Assembly (NCBI RefSeq): GCF_026011715.1
Contig: NZ_BRVM01000001.1
Coordinates: 134,689-198,688, forward strand
Source: Cytobacillus sp. NCCP-133
GTDB taxonomy: Bacteria; Bacillota; Bacilli; Bacillales; Cytobacillaceae
Direction: 5' to 3'
Length of the DNA: 64,000 nucleotides
In this document: positions 1-10,387 of the stretch, one piece after another
Position numbering within the stretch: the stretch's first letter is position 1
Layout of the letters: every line of letters starts with the position of its first letter
Program-made: the position numbers and the translations under genes
The notes under the pieces: model-generated
What the model was told of the DNA's origin: nothing
The model's input: only the letters and a program-made list of their open reading frames with translations
Database searches by the model: none

Positions 1-628
1 TTGTACCCGCAATATTGCTCACAATGACACGTTCCTCGCCAAGAATGGCGTTAACCATTGATGATTTTCCTACATTCGGACGGCCAATTAATGAAAACTT
101 AATGACATCTTCACCATACTCGGCCTGTCCATGTTTCGGGAAATGTTTAGCAGCTTCATCCAGCAAGTCCCCGAGACCCAGCCCATGCGACCCAGAAATA
201 GGAAACGGCTCCCCAAATCCGAGTGCGTAAAAGTCATAAATAAGATCTCTCATATCAGGGTTATCAATTTTGTTTACGCCCAGAACAACAGATTTTTTGG
301 CTTTATACAATATTTTTGCAACTTCTTCGTCTGCAGCAGTAACTCCCTCCCTGCCATTTACAAGGAAGATAATGACATCTGCTTCATCTATAGCAATCTC
401 AGCCTGAAGCCGGATTTGTTCCAAGAATGGTTCGTCGCCAATATCAATACCGCCAGTATCAATAATGTTAAAATCATGCGTCAGCCATTCCGCTGAGCTA
501 TAGATTCGATCCCTGGTTACTCCAGGAATATCTTCGACAATAGATATTCGTTCTCCTACAATTCTGTTAAATATCGTTGATTTTCCTACATTTGGACGCC
601 CGACAATGGCCACAACCGGTTTTGCCAT
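1..628 (-). CDS. der: ribosome biogenesis GTPase Der (EngA), N-terminal part
   Basis: Double-GTPase needed for maturation of the 50S ribosomal subunit. The 209 visible residues hold the whole first GTPase domain and the start of the second. The P-loop GRPNVGKS lies at residues 10-17, DTGG near 57 and NKID near 118, and a second GRPNVGKS follows near 184, which is diagnostic of Der. The gene runs off the left edge; the family is about 435 residues long. The start is ATG at 628, preceded by AAAGGG. In B. subtilis der (yphC) follows yphA-yphB, as here, but a terminator-like hairpin at 801-834 suggests der has its own promoter. Confidence 0.97.
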   Translation of the reverse strand, partial: MAKPVVAIVGRPNVGKSTIFNRIVGERISIVEDIPGVTRDRIYSSAEWLTHDFNIIDTGGIDIGDEPFLEQIRLQAEIAIDEADVIIFLVNGREGVTAADEEVAKILYKAKKSVVLGVNKIDNPDMRDLIYDFYALGFGEPFPISGSHGLGLGDLLDEAAKHFPKHGQAEYGEDVIKFSLIGRPNVGKSSMVNAILGEERVIVSNIAGT

Positions 629-800
629 GAACATCACCCTTTCAATTCTTTATTCATAAGCTCTGCTAATTTTAATTGCTGATTTCCGCTAAGTTCCCAG
701 GAGAGGCAAGTAAGCCATCCACGGCGCATGGTTTTTTGTTCAAAAGCGTTGCAGATGGCTGTCCACAAAAACCTTTAAGTTAAGCCATCCAAGCTTCCCT

Positions 801-834
801 TTATAAAATAAACCCTTCTTAAGATAGAAGGGTC
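801..834 (-). terminator. rho-independent terminator after the yphA/YIEGIA cluster
   Basis: An 8-bp stem, ACCCTTCT paired with AGAAGGGT, is followed on the minus strand by a T-rich run (TTATTTTAT). It lies between the 61-codon gene and der. A weaker CTTCC/GGAAG hairpin lies at 862-888, just after the stop codon. Confidence 0.6.
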
Positions 835-893
835 TAACTTAGATATTTTAACAAAGAGAAACCTTCCTAGCAATGAAAAACTTGGAAGCCTCT

Positions 894-1079
894 TCAATGC
901 TTTACAATCACATATAATTCTTCTGTTAAAGCATGGGCAATTCCATCGAGAATTGCTTCAAGATTAGTCGCTACGATTTCCATTTCTTTTTTATCTTCAC
1001 AATGGAAGACTGCTGCTCCTGAAGGTACTTTCGAAGGATTTGTGGTAATGACAGCAAGTATGTATTTCTCAAACACCAT
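894..1079 (-). CDS. small protein encoded with the YIEGIA protein
   Basis: A 61-residue protein with no membrane segment and an acidic-basic mixed C-terminal half. It starts 2 nt after the stop of the YIEGIA protein gene and has its own AAGGAAG ribosome site, so it is the last gene of a three-gene operon with yphA and the YIEGIA gene. It resembles the small proteins annotated in Bacillaceae as the capping-complex subunit for YIEGIA. That name is recalled from annotation practice and I cannot verify the biochemistry. The likely role is support of the YIEGIA membrane protein during sporulation, inferred from the operon only. Confidence 0.75.
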   Translation of the reverse strand: MVFEKYILAVITTNPSKVPSGAAVFHCEDKKEMEIVATNLEAILDGIAHALTEELYVIVKH

Positions 1080-1081
1080 TT

Positions 1082-1972
1082 TTACTGACTTCCTTTCCCA
1101 CTCGTTTGCCGTTCGGTAGGCATCCGAATTGCGTTTTCCAAGGTAGGCACCGCTTCGATAATTTTCAGAGCCTTTTCAACGTTTTTTTCTTGCGGCAATA
1201 CAAAAACACCTACCCGCCCATCATCCAGGTCTCTTTTCGCAAGCGGTACTAATGCAGGCGTGCCAGAATCACGGTAGACTCCCAAAGCTGTAGATACATC
1301 GTGCAATATAGCCTGCCTTTGTCCGAGGTTGGCGATCGTTGACCGAGCATTAAAATTCTTTGGTTTTAAAATGAATCCCATTCCATATCTCAGGACTTCC
1401 TCTTGCCTTTCTGGAAGACCAATATTCATTATATAAATATTATCCACATATAATCCTGCTCCATCAAAACGGGGCTCCATAAATTCCACATCTACTATAT
1501 CCTTCAGCTTTCCGCCTGCCATCAGTCCTTTTGAAATCACAATCGCTAACAGCGCTGCAGCAATTCCGCCCCAAATATTGAAAAGAAGGTATCCAAGCGT
1601 ACTAACAAAAGATGTAAAAATAACAAGGTAGTTTCTGCTCTCAAAAGCGATGGCAATCCCTTCAATATACGTTTTCCCTCTTGATACTAATTCATAACTG
1701 TCCAATTCGGTCAGCGTATTCCTTTCCATATTTCTAACCTCTCTAAACTGTGATGCAGCAAGTGTCAGGAAAGTAATGGCGGTAAATTCCTCTTCCATAA
1801 TTGAAGGAATGGCCACTGTTCCTAATCCTGCAGCAATAAATCCCAATGCAACATGAATAATCTTCCCATGCAGGTAGGTTGGATACTGCCGATAATCAGT
1901 CCTAAGCATATAAACTCTGGTTAATGTTCCTGCTGCCAATCCAAAAAGGATCGGGTATGTATATTCGCTCAT
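1082..1972 (-). CDS. yphB: YIEGIA family membrane protein (YphB/SeaA-like)
   Basis: A 296-residue protein. The family signature YIEGIA is at residues 102-107. Hydrophobic segments lie at about 5-20, 38-58, 62-75 and 115-145, followed by a soluble C-terminal half (about 165-296). This matches the family of B. subtilis YphB, which I recall as renamed SeaA for a role in spore envelope assembly. The ATG start overlaps the yphA stop by 4 nt (ATGA), so the two are translationally coupled. Function at the molecular level is unknown. Confidence 0.85.
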   Translation of the reverse strand: MSEYTYPILFGLAAGTLTRVYMLRTDYRQYPTYLHGKIIHVALGFIAAGLGTVAIPSIMEEEFTAITFLTLAASQFREVRNMERNTLTELDSYELVSRGKTYIEGIAIAFESRNYLVIFTSFVSTLGYLLFNIWGGIAAALLAIVISKGLMAGGKLKDIVDVEFMEPRFDGAGLYVDNIYIMNIGLPERQEEVLRYGMGFILKPKNFNARSTIANLGQRQAILHDVSTALGVYRDSGTPALVPLAKRDLDDGRVGVFVLPQEKNVEKALKIIEAVPTLENAIRMPTERQTSGKGSQ

Positions 1973-2577
1973 GATAATTTTTGTTTCTCCCTTTCGAATT
2001 GTTTGAAGTTTGTTTCAAAATAAGAAGCGCTCCATTGAATGGCACCCCAAACAGCAGAAATAGCAGCAGATAGGGACATAATATCCAAAAACGCCAAAGA
2101 GCCGATCACATAAGGGAAGGAATATTGCCTTAAGATCAGCGCATATAATACCTCTCCCTGAATAGCTCCAAGCATCATAATCACAAACCTGAGATGCCTT
2201 TTTTTATGCAGGATAACCGCCATGTAAAAGAGCAGAAAGGCCAGCATCCACTTCCGAGGAAAAATTACCCACACAGGATCAAAAAGTTCGAATAAATGAA
2301 AGCTAACATAGGACAGCATCATAATAAATGTACAAAAAAGAAAATAAACTTTTTGCCTTTTCTTGAGGCGGCCGGTAAAAGTATAAAGAGTTCCGAGCAG
2401 CAGAACTCCCGCTAAGCTAAGTTCCACACCATATATTGAAATGGTATAAGGCGATAAAATGATGACAACCAAAAGCCACGCAGAAAATTTGAACCTATTA
2501 TTACTTTCCCGTTCCATAAAAAAAGTTGCTGCAATCCAAGCCATCCAGGAGAACCAATAAAAAATTAAACCTTCCAT
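1969..2577 (-). CDS. yphA: YphA family membrane protein
   Basis: A 202-residue, very hydrophobic protein with about six transmembrane segments and short loops, ending in a charged tail. No catalytic motif is visible. Position directly upstream of the YIEGIA gene, with a 4-nt overlap, matches yphA of B. subtilis. Function unknown; a link to spore envelope formation is inferred from the partner gene. Confidence 0.8.
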   Translation of the reverse strand: MEGLIFYWFSWMAWIAATFFMERESNNRFKFSAWLLVVIILSPYTISIYGVELSLAGVLLLGTLYTFTGRLKKRQKVYFLFCTFIMMLSYVSFHLFELFDPVWVIFPRKWMLAFLLFYMAVILHKKRHLRFVIMMLGAIQGEVLYALILRQYSFPYVIGSLAFLDIMSLSAAISAVWGAIQWSASYFETNFKQFEREKQKLS

Positions 2578-2715
2578 CCTATTCCTCCTATCATTTCCAT
2601 TATGTCTTTTTGATATGTAATTTAATCCTTTCCATAAAAGGTTTTCATGGAATGAATATATAAGCTGTATAAATTCTTAGTGCTGATTCATCTTAAGTAG
2701 AGGAGGTGTTTAATA

Positions 2716-2859
2716 ATGGGCAAAGACAGACAGGAGAAGAAACTAAAGCAAAGCAGAAAAGTGGAATCCGATCGTGATCAAGCCCTTCATTATCCGGGAG
2801 CTTCAAAGCTTCAAAGCCCTGAAGAAGCCAGATCTTTAAACGACTCTAAATATAGTTAA
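2716..2859 (+). CDS. ypzI: YpzI family small protein
   Basis: A 47-residue, highly charged soluble peptide beginning MGKDRQEKK and ending NDSKYS. The start is set by AGGAGG at 2701-2706. It is one of the few plus-strand genes here and is divergent from yphA. Sequence style and location between yphA and fni match the conserved Bacillus protein YpzI, whose function is unknown. It ends at a bidirectional terminator shared with fni. Confidence 0.85.
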   Translation: MGKDRQEKKLKQSRKVESDRDQALHYPGASKLQSPEEARSLNDSKYS

Positions 2860-2885
2860 GGATAATTATAATACAATAACAAAAA

Positions 2886-2915
2886 AAGCTCCCGTCACTT
2901 TGGACGAGAGCTTTT

Positions 2916-2917
<2 letters not shown>
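2886..2917. terminator. bidirectional terminator between ypzI and fni
   Basis: GCTCCCGTC and GACGAGAGC form a 9-bp stem with one G-U-type position. It is flanked by seven A on the left and six T on the right, so it can stop both convergent transcripts. Confidence 0.85.
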
Positions 2918-3983
<1,066 letters not shown>

Positions 3984-3992
3984 TTATCACCA

Positions 3993-5132
3993 TTACTTTT
4001 TTAAATTCTTTAACTGATCGCCAATCATTTCGCCAAGCTGGAAGCCTTTTGTTTCCTCAGGAAGTTCATAATCAGTTACTTCTCCATTTTCTTTCTCCTG
4101 AAGTTCTTTAATGCTTAAAGACAAGCGTTGATCCTGCTCATTTACATCCAGCACTTTCACTTTAACTTCCTGTCCCTCACTCAGTACTTCATGAGGAGTG
4201 CCTATATGCTTATGAGCGATTTGAGAGATATGGACAAGGCCTTCTACTCCAGGGAACACTTCAACAAACGCACCGTATGATACAATTCTCTTAACAGTGC
4301 CATCAAAAGTGCTTCCTTTAGGTGCCTTTTCACTGATATTTTCCCAAGGTCCAGGCAATGTTTCCTTGATGGATAAAGAAATGCGTTCATTGTCTCGGTC
4401 AAGGCTCAGTACTTTTACTTTAACCTTTTGTCCTTCTTCTACAACATCTGATGGTTTTTCTACATGCTCATAGGATAGCTGGGAAATATGGACAAGGCCA
4501 TCTATTCCTCCAATATCTACGAAAGCTCCAAAGTCAGTAATTCTTTGGACAGTTCCATCCAGAACCTGCCCCGCCTGAAGAGATTCAAGAACCTGATGTT
4601 TTTGCTTGCCTTTTTCCTCTTCAATAACAGCTCGGTGGGAAAGAATCAGACGATTCTTCTCTTTATCAAGCTCCACAATTTTAAATGTCATTGTTTTCCC
4701 TTTGTATTCAGTAAAATCTTCAACAAAGTGAGCTTCGACAAGGGAAGCAGGAACAAAGCCGCGTACACCAAGGTCTACAACTAATCCGCCTTTTACCACA
4801 TCCTTGATTTCAGCTTCAAATACTTCACCCTCATTAAATTTCTTTTCTAGTGTTTCCCAAGATTTACCAGCATCAACTTTGCGCTTGGAAAGGATCAACG
4901 CTTCTTCTTCTACTTTTAAAACTTCAAGTTCAAGCTCTTCCCCTTCAGATACTGCATCACTTGCTTTTTCAATATGAAGGCTTGATAGCTCGCTGATCGG
5001 AATAATCCCATCCAGCTTGCTGTCTGCAATGTCAATAATGACCTGCTTCTCTTCTACCTTGGTCACTTGGCCTTTTACCTTGTCACCAACCTCAAAATTT
5101 TTCACTTCTACTTGGTTCATTTCCTCTGACAT
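3993..5132 (-). CDS. ypfD: S1 domain RNA-binding protein YpfD (RpsA homologue)
   Basis: A 379-residue protein with four S1 (OB-fold) repeats at roughly residues 15-85, 100-170, 187-255 and 272-342. The last two carry the best preserved FGAFV/YGAFV and GLVHISQ signatures. Low-GC Gram-positives have a four-domain version in place of the six-domain ribosomal protein S1 of Proteobacteria. The acidic C-terminal tail (about 350-379) is not an S1 fold. The start is ATG with a perfect AAGGAGG. Binding to mRNA or the ribosome is inferred from the family. Confidence 0.92.
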   Translation of the reverse strand: MSEEMNQVEVKNFEVGDKVKGQVTKVEEKQVIIDIADSKLDGIIPISELSSLHIEKASDAVSEGEELELEVLKVEEEALILSKRKVDAGKSWETLEKKFNEGEVFEAEIKDVVKGGLVVDLGVRGFVPASLVEAHFVEDFTEYKGKTMTFKIVELDKEKNRLILSHRAVIEEEKGKQKHQVLESLQAGQVLDGTVQRITDFGAFVDIGGIDGLVHISQLSYEHVEKPSDVVEEGQKVKVKVLSLDRDNERISLSIKETLPGPWENISEKAPKGSTFDGTVKRIVSYGAFVEVFPGVEGLVHISQIAHKHIGTPHEVLSEGQEVKVKVLDVNEQDQRLSLSIKELQEKENGEVTDYELPEETKGFQLGEMIGDQLKNLKK

Positions 5133-5409
5133 ATGTATTCCTCCTTAATCCAATGGCTGCTTTCAAATTTTAAATCTGTATTCAACTGCCTGCCATCCAG
5201 GCAAGAACCCTGTGTCAGCAACATAAATACTCGAATGGCGTTTTAATGCAGGCTCGTTTCCAACTGTGTTGAATGTCTCTTTCTGTCCAAGTTTGAAAAT
5301 TTAGTCAGCAAAGGACAGCCTTCTATATTTTTTCGAATATTTTCGCCTTTTTAAAAAATACCTTTTTACTAACTTCTTACAAAAGAAGTTTTTTGTCAAG
5401 CAAGAAGTT

Positions 5410-5991
5410 CTAGGAATTCTCCTCAATTAATTTACTGATTTCTGCCATGATCATTTCTGTCGTTTCTTCTGCGGAAGCTTTGCGATCCCGAAGCTCTTTC
5501 ATATCAATTGGCTTTCCATAAACAACTTTTAGCTTTGAGAAAACTTTATAAGGACCAATGACGGCACATGGCATGACATATGCATCAGATCTAAGGGCAA
5601 AAAAGCCGGCACCGGCAAGCCCCTCCCCTAATTCTCCCGTCTTGCTTCTAGTACCCTCCGGAAACAGCCCTAAAACCTTTCCTTCCTTTAAGATCCCAAG
5701 TCCCTTCCTTAATGCTTCCCTGTCACTCATTCCCCTTTTAACTGGAAATGCGTTTAGATGCGGAACAAGTTTACCGAGTACAGGTACATTAAACAGCTCT
5801 TCTTTGGCCATAAAGTGCACTGGCCGCGGTGCATTTATCCCTACAACTGGAGGATCCAGGTTATCAATGTGATTGGAACATAGAAGCACTCCGCCTTTAG
5901 AAGGAAAGTTCTCCCTTCCAATCACCTCAAATCTATAAATTGGCTTTAAAGCACAATAGACGGCTGCTTTAGCAAAAGGATAAAGATTCAC
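5410..5991 (-). CDS. plsC: 1-acyl-sn-glycerol-3-phosphate acyltransferase
   Basis: Transfers a second acyl chain to lysophosphatidic acid, giving phosphatidic acid, the membrane lipid precursor. 193 residues. The catalytic H-X4-D motif is at NHIDNLD (residues about 41-47), and FPEGTRS follows near 114. It starts with GTG inside the cmk stop (GTGA, 4-nt overlap), so it is translationally coupled to cmk. As I recall, B. subtilis 168 has its plsC (yhdO) elsewhere, whereas several other Bacillaceae keep this gene behind cmk. Confidence 0.92.
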   Translation of the reverse strand: MNLYPFAKAAVYCALKPIYRFEVIGRENFPSKGGVLLCSNHIDNLDPPVVGINAPRPVHFMAKEELFNVPVLGKLVPHLNAFPVKRGMSDREALRKGLGILKEGKVLGLFPEGTRSKTGELGEGLAGAGFFALRSDAYVMPCAVIGPYKVFSKLKVVYGKPIDMKELRDRKASAEETTEMIMAEISKLIEENS

Positions 5992-6668
5992 TTAAATCCG
6001 ATCCTTTCATTGGCCAGGTCCATTATCTTTTCTACAACCTGTTCAATTGATAATGAGGTAGTATCAATCTCTACAGCATCTTCTGCTTTTTTCAATGGTG
6101 AAACTTCCCGCTCAGAATCCAGCTTATCCCTAAGAGAGATTTCATCCTTCAGCTTTTCAAGATCTGACTGAAAGCCTTTTTGAAGATTCTCCGTATGGCG
6201 TCGAATTGCCCTTTCATCCACAGAAGCAAGCAGGAATACCTTCACTTCCGCTCCCGGCAATACTTGCGTTCCGATATCCCGGCCATCCATTACTACACCG
6301 CCATTCTGGGCAAAGCTTTGCTGCCTTCTAACCATTTCCTTCCTTACAAGTTTGTGCATAGAAACGATCGATACGGTATTTGTAACTTCAGATGATCTGA
6401 TTTCATTGGTAACATTATGACCATCTACATAGATTAATTGCCCCTTCAAGCCCGGCTGCAAATCTATAGTAGTGTTGGTCAGTATTTCCATTAATGACGT
6501 TTCATCCTCCAGGCTAACCTGGTTTTGAATAGCTTTATATGTCAATGCACGATACATTGCGCCGGTGTCGATGTATATGTATGATAATTTCCCAGCGACA
6601 ATCTTGGCTACTGTACTTTTGCCAGCAGCAGCAGGACCATCTATTGCTATTGATATTTTTCTAGTCAT
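5988..6668 (-). CDS. cmk: cytidylate kinase
   Basis: Phosphorylates CMP and dCMP to the diphosphates for nucleotide salvage and phospholipid synthesis. 226 residues, typical for the family. The P-loop GPAAAGKST is at residues 11-19, MDGRDIGT near 104 and an Arg-rich lid (RAIRRH) near 133. The start has AGGAGG. It forms a two-gene operon with plsC. Confidence 0.96.
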   Translation of the reverse strand: MTRKISIAIDGPAAAGKSTVAKIVAGKLSYIYIDTGAMYRALTYKAIQNQVSLEDETSLMEILTNTTIDLQPGLKGQLIYVDGHNVTNEIRSSEVTNTVSIVSMHKLVRKEMVRRQQSFAQNGGVVMDGRDIGTQVLPGAEVKVFLLASVDERAIRRHTENLQKGFQSDLEKLKDEISLRDKLDSEREVSPLKKAEDAVEIDTTSLSIEQVVEKIMDLANERIGFK

Positions 6669-6781
6669 ATTTCCTCCTGTACGCCAGCTTTTTCAGGCTA
6701 GGTTTCTTCAGCTCTATTTTAACATAATAACGTGTTTTGGTGCATATTTATGCTGGTTTTAACATTAAGAATTCCCTCAAA

Positions 6782-6812
6782 AATAAAAAACAAGCAGGCG
6801 CCAGCCTGCTAG
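6782..6812 (-). terminator. terminator after ypfB
   Basis: AGCAGGC and GCCTGCT form a stem with loop TGGC, followed on the minus strand by TTTTTTATTTTT. The first base pairs overlap the ypfB stop codon. Confidence 0.85.
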
Positions 6813-6994
6813 TAATTTTCACTGAATGTTTCGAGCAGCTCGGTAAAATTTTGATCTGTCACACCCTCATATTGTGTCAGCTGCTTCAGTTCGGGAAAAG
6901 CATTCAAATGATGAAAGAACAATTGAGTAAACAGCAAAAAAATAAACTGCACAATTATTAATTTTAGAATTATTCTCTCTACCGCTTTCATCAT
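6809..6994 (-). CDS. ypfB: YpfB family small membrane protein
   Basis: A 61-residue protein with one N-terminal membrane segment (about residues 8-24) and a short soluble tail rich in Glu and Thr. I chose the ATG at 6994 because AGGAG lies 6 nt before it, whereas the ATG at 7000 directly abuts the ribosome site. Position between ypfA and cmk matches ypfB (DUF5359). Function unknown. Confidence 0.8.
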   Translation of the reverse strand: MMKAVERIILKLIIVQFIFLLFTQLFFHHLNAFPELKQLTQYEGVTDQNFTELLETFSENY

Positions 6995-7071
6995 TGCCAT
7001 CTCCTCAAGATAAGGATTAGTCTCATAGACTTCATCTTCTATTATGAGAAATGTATTTAAGAAATATTCCT

Positions 7072-7731
7072 TTAGATTTCAAGTCCTTTTTTCTTCATGG
7101 CCAACTGTCTGTCAAAACAAAAGCGAAGCAGCATCTGTCTGTCTTGCGGACTGATATCCATAAACTGACTCGAGATAAGGGTTCTTCCATTTTGAAAATC
7201 CGCGATCCTTATAATCTTGCTTTTCAGCTTTAAATAGTAAGTCTCGCCATTCTGCATCGGCAATATAAAATAAGTGAAAATGTGCATCTTTTCTTTTAAA
7301 CGGCAGTTGTTCTCTCCAATGATCGCAGCCCCTCCAGCGCTGATGTCATCGGTCACAGACACAAATGGAGCAAACTCATTATTAGCGGAATAAACTGCTA
7401 CATCAACTGAAGTTTCAATCCGTACATACTGGCGCCGCTGCACCTTCATTAAATTTTCATTTCCAGGATAAGAGAGGATCATCATTGGAATCTTTAGCTT
7501 AACCCTACCAAGAACTTCACTTTCAAAAAGGTAGACAGATCCGTCACTCCCTACAAAAGTGGCCTTTATTTGGGTCCCGTCCAATAGGAAGGCAGATTTT
7601 TTTGTTTCCTGATTGATCGGATAATCAATATAAAGGTGATTGCCTTCCCTCTCAACAAGTCTGCATTTATATTTCTCGGATTTATCAGAGTATTTAAGTT
7701 CTAGCGTCAGTACATCTCCAATATTAAGCAT
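7072..7731 (-). CDS. motI: PilZ-domain c-di-GMP receptor, flagellar brake (MotI)
   Basis: A 219-residue protein with a YcgR-like N-terminal barrel (about 1-95) and a PilZ domain (about 98-210). Both c-di-GMP binding elements are present: the RxxxR motif in RRQYVR near residue 101, and DDISAGGAA near 133. In B. subtilis this protein (YpfA/DgrA/MotI) binds c-di-GMP and disengages the flagellar stator MotA. It lies upstream of ypfB on the same strand. The same function is inferred here. Confidence 0.9.
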   Translation of the reverse strand: MLNIGDVLTLELKYSDKSEKYKCRLVEREGNHLYIDYPINQETKKSAFLLDGTQIKATFVGSDGSVYLFESEVLGRVKLKIPMMILSYPGNENLMKVQRRQYVRIETSVDVAVYSANNEFAPFVSVTDDISAGGAAIIGENNCRLKEKMHIFTYFILPMQNGETYYLKLKSKIIRIADFQNGRTLISSQFMDISPQDRQMLLRFCFDRQLAMKKKGLEI

Positions 7732-7827
7732 GCTGGCTACACTTCCCTAATCAAAAGGATAATCTTGTCATTTAATTATGACACGCAATAAAACATTCGT
7801 GCAACAGCATTATCCAAGAAAAAGAAG

Positions 7828-7854
7828 CAAAAAGGAAAGCCTTGTCGGCTTTCC
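7828..7854 (-). terminator. terminator after sleB-ypeB
   Basis: GGAAAGCC and GGCTTTCC form an 8-bp stem with loop GACAA, followed on the minus strand by TTTTTG. It sits immediately after the ypeB stop. Confidence 0.85.
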
Positions 7855-9204
7855 CTATACAACATCTTCAAAAACAGGCTCTGCATTTTTAAGTTTTTCT
7901 ACTTTTTCTTCTTGTCCTGATTCTGCATTAATATAGATTCTGTAGGTATCTTCTCCCAATGTGCCGAGGAACTCATAGCAAGAAACCTCTTGATTGATAT
8001 CATTGATAATCACCGCACGCCGGTCTTCCATAACTTTTACCTGCGGGTTTATTTTACCCCTTGCTTCGTCCTTTGATATCGCAGGCCCAGGAATATCCCG
8101 CTGATGATGTGATTTTAAATAATCCTCTGCAGAAAAAGCAGTAATTTGGCCATCGTCAAGTGCTACCTTTACACGAATGGAATCCGGGTATATCCTAACA
8201 CCATCTTGGTTGGAAACAAATGTAAATACTCCGAGATTGTCATACTGTGCACTTTCAAATAAGTCAAGATCCTTGAATTCATTATCTTTTAGAAATTTAA
8301 TAGCATTGTTGCTTGCTTCGTTTAGACTAATTTTTTGCTGGGCAACTTCACGTTCCATTATAAACCATATTGGATAGCCGCCTTTTTTCGTTATATCCAT
8401 ATTCGCTTCTTCTTTAGATTTCTTGTTTTGTATGCTTACACTGAAAAATCCATAATCTGAACCTTTTCCATTTGCGGCAACTCTGACATTTACATCATTT
8501 CCAAGCTCTGCATATTTCTTGCCTATGCTGACTGCCTCTTTCTCTGTTATTTCTTCGCCCTCCAGGTACTTGTAGTTTTCATCTTTCTTCTGCATGTTTA
8601 CAAAAGCTGGCCCGAAGTCCGTCTCACCATAGCCTTCAACTGTTTTTTCCACAGTTTTAAATCCGTCTATGATGGTATTGTCAGCAGCTTCCTGATTGGA
8701 AGCCAGGGCCATTTCCACATCCATCCATCGTAAATTCTTTTCCAAAACCATATGCTGAACCTTCCGTAAATCCTGCTGAACATCAGCAGACTGTTTATAA
8801 AGCTCCTTAAGAGTTTGATATTCCTTATCCGTTAATGGCTCCTTTTCCAAATCCCTTACTGCCGTACGATAGCTAAAATCCCCAATATTGGACAGGAATT
8901 CTTCGGTCTTATTGAATGGAAGAAGAGCCAGCGGCAACTGGCCAACATCTGAGTGGGCTTCTGAAGTTAATCTCCAGACCTCAGCCAGCTCCGGTGATAA
9001 TGACGCTCTGGAGTTCATCGCCAAAGTTGTTCCGATTTTATCATGCAATAGGTCAATTTGGTAAGCTAAATCATGAAATGCCCTTTGATAATTATTTTCC
9101 GCATTAATAAGGATTGCATTTTTCTCCCGGTGCTCCTGATAGCCCCAAAAAGCTGTTCCGGCAACACCCAATGCAAGTACACCAATGAGAATACCTCTTA
9201 GCAT
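7855..9204 (-). CDS. ypeB: spore germination protein YpeB
   Basis: Needed for deposition and stability of the cortex lytic enzyme SleB in the spore. 449 residues with an N-terminal signal anchor (about 3-20), a helical region, and a C-terminal part with repeated PepSY-like segments (from about 215). The start has GAGGGG 9 nt upstream. It follows sleB with only 14 nt between, the conserved sleB-ypeB operon. Confidence 0.95.
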   Translation of the reverse strand: MLRGILIGVLALGVAGTAFWGYQEHREKNAILINAENNYQRAFHDLAYQIDLLHDKIGTTLAMNSRASLSPELAEVWRLTSEAHSDVGQLPLALLPFNKTEEFLSNIGDFSYRTAVRDLEKEPLTDKEYQTLKELYKQSADVQQDLRKVQHMVLEKNLRWMDVEMALASNQEAADNTIIDGFKTVEKTVEGYGETDFGPAFVNMQKKDENYKYLEGEEITEKEAVSIGKKYAELGNDVNVRVAANGKGSDYGFFSVSIQNKKSKEEANMDITKKGGYPIWFIMEREVAQQKISLNEASNNAIKFLKDNEFKDLDLFESAQYDNLGVFTFVSNQDGVRIYPDSIRVKVALDDGQITAFSAEDYLKSHHQRDIPGPAISKDEARGKINPQVKVMEDRRAVIINDINQEVSCYEFLGTLGEDTYRIYINAESGQEEKVEKLKNAEPVFEDVV

Positions 9205-9218
9205 AGTCGTTCACCCCT

Positions 9219-10052
9219 CTATTTACAGAATATATGCTTGCCAATACGCTTGATTTGAGGTCTTGTCCATATCCATCCGCTTGTGGCGGTATCTGGATTA
9301 AAATAATAAAGTGCTTCTCCGGTAGGATCCCACCCATTAATAGCATCCAAGACCGCATCCTTTGCCCTCTCATTTGGCGTAAGCCAAATCTGACCATCTG
9401 CAACTGCTGTAAAGGCTCGCGGCTCAAAGATTACACCCGAAACAGTATTAGGAAATGTTGCACTGTTTACGCGGTTTAATATAACTGCCGCAACCGCCAC
9501 TTGCCCTGTATAAGGCTCGCCTCTGGCTTCACCATAAACAGCATTAGCCATTAACTGAATATCATTCTCCGAAAATCCGTTGGGCATGTTTGTGGCAGTT
9601 GGCTTTTTCGGCGGCTGCTGCTGTTGCTGTTGAGGTGCTGCTCCTCCTTGGGGCTTTTTCTGCTGTTCAAGACTAACGCCGCCATAATGGGTAAATTTAT
9701 TGCCTTTATTAACTTGTTCTTTAACATATTGTTCATTATATTGGGATGCTTTTACCAGCTTGTTCTTTGTTTCCTGGCCTGCAAGACCGTCAATCGGAAG
9801 CCCGAATTCATACTGGAAATTCCTTAACGCCCAATAGGTTCCCCACCCAAAGACACCGTCGATTTTCCCATTGTAAAATCCCAGGTATTGCAGACGGGAT
9901 TGAAGTTCAATAACATCATCCCCTACCGCCCCGTGCTGGATTACCTGATTGGAAAATGCGCTTGCTCTATCCACGTTTCCACTCATCGGAATTGCCAGGA
10001 CACAAAGGGAGATTATGAGTAAAACCTTCGCTGCCAAAAAGTTCTTTTTCAT
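9219..10052 (-). CDS. sleB: spore cortex-lytic enzyme SleB
   Basis: Lytic transglycosylase that degrades muramic-lactam-containing spore cortex at germination. 277 residues: signal peptide (1-32), peptidoglycan-binding domain with QSRLQYLGFYNGKIDG near 50, a Gln/Pro-rich linker (about 134-150), then the catalytic SleB domain from about 160. The conserved YGEARGEPYTGQVAVA stretch contains the catalytic Glu. GGAGG precedes the ATG. Forespore (sigma-G) expression is known for B. subtilis sleB; a TGAATA at the right distance upstream is only a weak promoter match. Confidence 0.96.
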   Translation of the reverse strand: MKKNFLAAKVLLIISLCVLAIPMSGNVDRASAFSNQVIQHGAVGDDVIELQSRLQYLGFYNGKIDGVFGWGTYWALRNFQYEFGLPIDGLAGQETKNKLVKASQYNEQYVKEQVNKGNKFTHYGGVSLEQQKKPQGGAAPQQQQQQPPKKPTATNMPNGFSENDIQLMANAVYGEARGEPYTGQVAVAAVILNRVNSATFPNTVSGVIFEPRAFTAVADGQIWLTPNERAKDAVLDAINGWDPTGEALYYFNPDTATSGWIWTRPQIKRIGKHIFCK

Positions 10053-10358
10053 GGATTATAACCTCCAAAAGTCAATCTTTTATTATTGACCCTATTTTTT
10101 GTAGTCTTTGGTTTTTTATTCAATAACTTGCTGCTTTTTAACACCTTTACTTTACTGACGATCTTTCTATTAAATTCACCTGTTGATTTTCGCTGCAGTT
10201 ACATAGAGATTCGCAGGAATCTGACGCTCCTCGTTTCTTTCGCGATTACAGACATGCTGCGCCCGAAAGACATTGTATAAGCTCGTGATTTCACACCTTC
10301 CATTCCAATCAGCAGGTTGCAAAATCAGGATAAGTGTTAACACAGCCATAAAAATAAG
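10053..10358. other. intergenic region between prsW and sleB
   Basis: No gene is supported. The part next to sleB must hold its promoter; TGAATA on the minus strand near 10128 is a possible sigma-G -35 element, but no good -10 follows. The rest is AT-rich sequence without clear structure apart from the prsW terminator at its right edge. Confidence 0.4.
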
Positions 10359-10387
10359 AAAACTCCCCATTAGGAATGGAGAGTTTT
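10359..10387 (-). terminator. terminator overlapping the prsW stop codon
   Basis: AAAACTC and GAGTTTT with inner CCATT/AATGG form a long stem around the prsW stop codon. It is followed on the minus strand by CTTATTTTTAT. Confidence 0.75.

Noticed and set aside
629-800. Repeats of TAAGCCATCCA near 713 and 780 between der and the terminator
   Set aside because: Only a short direct match; no wider structure or further copies seen.
5133-5409. Regulatory RNA upstream of ypfD (hairpins GCCTG/CAGGC and AACTTCTT/AAGAAGTT)
   Set aside because: Two isolated small hairpins without a switch-like arrangement; not enough to claim a riboswitch.
10176-10370. 64-codon minus-strand frame after prsW with a hydrophobic start
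   Set aside because: Its first codons lie inside the prsW terminator, there is no ribosome site, and the C-terminal half has no coherent composition.
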